A stretch of DNA of 64,000 bases, from positions 992,001-1,056,000 of the forward strand of contig NZ_BDDT01000001.1 of the NCBI RefSeq assembly GCF_001661495.1, read 5' to 3'. The notes under the pieces were generated by a model. The model searched no databases, was not told the origin of the DNA, and saw only the letters and a program-made list of their open reading frames with translations. The DNA comes from Pseudoalteromonas prydzensis. Lineage in GTDB: Bacteria > Pseudomonadota > Gammaproteobacteria > Enterobacterales > Alteromonadaceae. Below, piece by piece: positions 63,433 through 64,000 of the stretch. Every line of letters begins with the position of its first letter. The first letter of the stretch is position 1. The translations under genes were made by a program, and so were the position numbers.

Positions 63433-63460
63433 TGATCCTAGTAACTTGCTAAGCCGTATT
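63433..63460 (+). promoter_or_regulatory. Candidate ECF11-type (RpoE/ChrR) promoter of the sigma gene
   Basis: TGATCC (63433-63438), a 16-base spacer and CGTATT (63455-63460) match the -35/-10 pattern described for ECF11-type sigma factors (TGATCC, CGTA). It lies upstream of the sigma gene, as expected for autoregulation. Confidence 0.6.
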
Positions 63461-63584
63461 TAGCTGCTAGGCTAAGTGATGGAAAATAATGAAAATAAAG
63501 TTAAACCCTCATCATTTAGTTGGTTTTGTGCATCCACTTGACGTTATCAAACGTTTACTTAATGAAAAGAATAATAGGAACTCT

Positions 63585-64000
63585 ATGGAAACTGACGAAT
63601 TGTTACCTCTGCTTAGCGCAACGGCTCAGGGCAATAAGCAGGCATTTGCCAAGTTGTATAATGCCACAAGCCCAAAACTATTTGCGATTAGTTTAAAAAT
63701 GCTAAGTAATCGTGCTCATGCAGAAGAAGCCTTGCAAGATGCATTTGTAAAAATTTGGCATAACGCATCGGAATATCAAGTCACTAAAGGGACTGTGATC
63801 AGTTGGATGATCAGCATTGTTCGATACCGAAGCTTAGACTCATTGCGCTATCACAAAGTGCGCAAAGAACAAGCTTTAGATGACGATTATGCTAGCGCCG
63901 ACGACCTCACAGATCTGCCATTAGAAGTTGATTATGAAGATGGCAGTAAACTCGTTGATTGCATAGAGCAACTAGATGAACAGCAAAAACAAGCGATCCA
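63585..64000 (+). CDS. ECF sigma factor (RpoE/ECF11-like), cut by the right edge
   Basis: An open reading frame with no stop before the window ends. It encodes METDELLPLLSATAQGNKQA and, further on, region 2 (AEEALQDAFVKIWHNASEY, then SWMISIVRYRSLDSLR) of an extracytoplasmic-function sigma factor. The ATG at 63585 has AGGAA about 4 bases upstream; ATG 63489 is in frame and would add 32 residues. An anti-sigma factor, probably ChrR-like, would be expected just beyond the window. Confidence 0.88.
   Translation, partial: METDELLPLLSATAQGNKQAFAKLYNATSPKLFAISLKMLSNRAHAEEALQDAFVKIWHNASEYQVTKGTVISWMISIVRYRSLDSLRYHKVRKEQALDDDYASADDLTDLPLEVDYEDGSKLVDCIEQLDEQQKQAI

Larger units (their letters stand above)
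63231..63584. other. Divergent intergenic region, ilvE / ECF sigma factor
   Basis: It contains the ilvE promoter candidate, an AT-rich middle with no gene, and an ECF-type promoter candidate (63433-63460). The sigma reading frame stays open upstream to an ATG at 63489, so the last ~96 bases may be coding. Confidence 0.5.

Overview
The window reads as chromosomal DNA of a marine, heterotrophic gammaproteobacterium of the Pseudoalteromonas/Alteromonadales type. The basis is a low-GC composition, very dense gene packing, many TonB-dependent receptors and exported hydrolases, and protein families that group there (YnjBCD, VF530, TIGR02647, DUF3820-like, rhombosortase-type C-terminal tails). I see no rRNA, tRNA, CRISPR array, IS element, integrase or phage gene. 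The first and last genes run off the window.

Layout. 1-7945: one plus-strand run with a membrane-anchored flavin disulfide reductase (cut at the left edge), a DUF547 protein, a YnjB-YnjC-YnjD ABC importer, a YnjF-type CDP-alcohol phosphatidyltransferase and a sterol-desaturase-family hydroxylase. 8082-24258: an envelope-focused block. It holds three outer-membrane-type proteins, a HAD phosphatase and an arylsulfatase on the minus strand, then a divergent octaheme cytochrome c-TPR protein leading into a full MoxR/DUF58/DUF4381/VWA/VWA-TPR/BatD operon, and finally a second POTRA-less D15-type outer-membrane protein paralogous to the one at 10393-11577. 24259-30415: a beta-glucan (laminarin-type) locus with two perfect LacI-type operators, a GH16 lipoprotein with three C-terminal repeats and a TonB-dependent receptor. 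30515-36616: alpha/beta hydrolase, CPXCG protein, GFA enzyme, S41 peptidase, and an ExaC/AldB-like aldehyde dehydrogenase divergent from an AraC regulator. 36617-38306: a structured leader with a terminator/antiterminator switch in front of an NhaC-family transporter. 38444-39351: a RES/Xre toxin-antitoxin pair. 39723-47566: an OsmC-YcaO fusion, DUF1801, DUF1287, an alpha/beta hydrolase, an M16 protease and a MAPEG protein. 47617-56724: a cyclophilin with a sorting tail, a 5'-nucleotidase, an unrecognised two-gene membrane/periplasmic pair, an S1/P1 nuclease and an Oar-like TonB receptor. 56730-59229: a MarR regulator divergent from hmgA-maiA (tyrosine/homogentisate degradation). 59242-63230: small conserved proteins, a phosphatase-lipid kinase fusion and ilvE. 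63433-64000: an ECF sigma factor, cut at the right edge, behind a promoter-like sequence of the RpoE/ChrR (ECF11) kind.

How the genes work together. The GH16 enzyme and the adjacent receptor form a compact glucan-uptake unit whose regulator is not in the window. The MoxR-Bat operon probably acts as an envelope maturation or stress chaperone, with the octaheme cytochrome and divergent sulfatase as candidate clients. The nuclease, nucleotidase, TonB receptor and PhnD-like protein may form a nucleic-acid/phosphate scavenging neighbourhood. The strongest candidate for something undescribed is the RNA leader of the NhaC-family gene (36668-36911): a long-range closing helix around a GC-rich core, an antiterminator strand, and a terminator with a U-tract ending 12 bases before the start codon. 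I could not match it to any riboswitch consensus I know.
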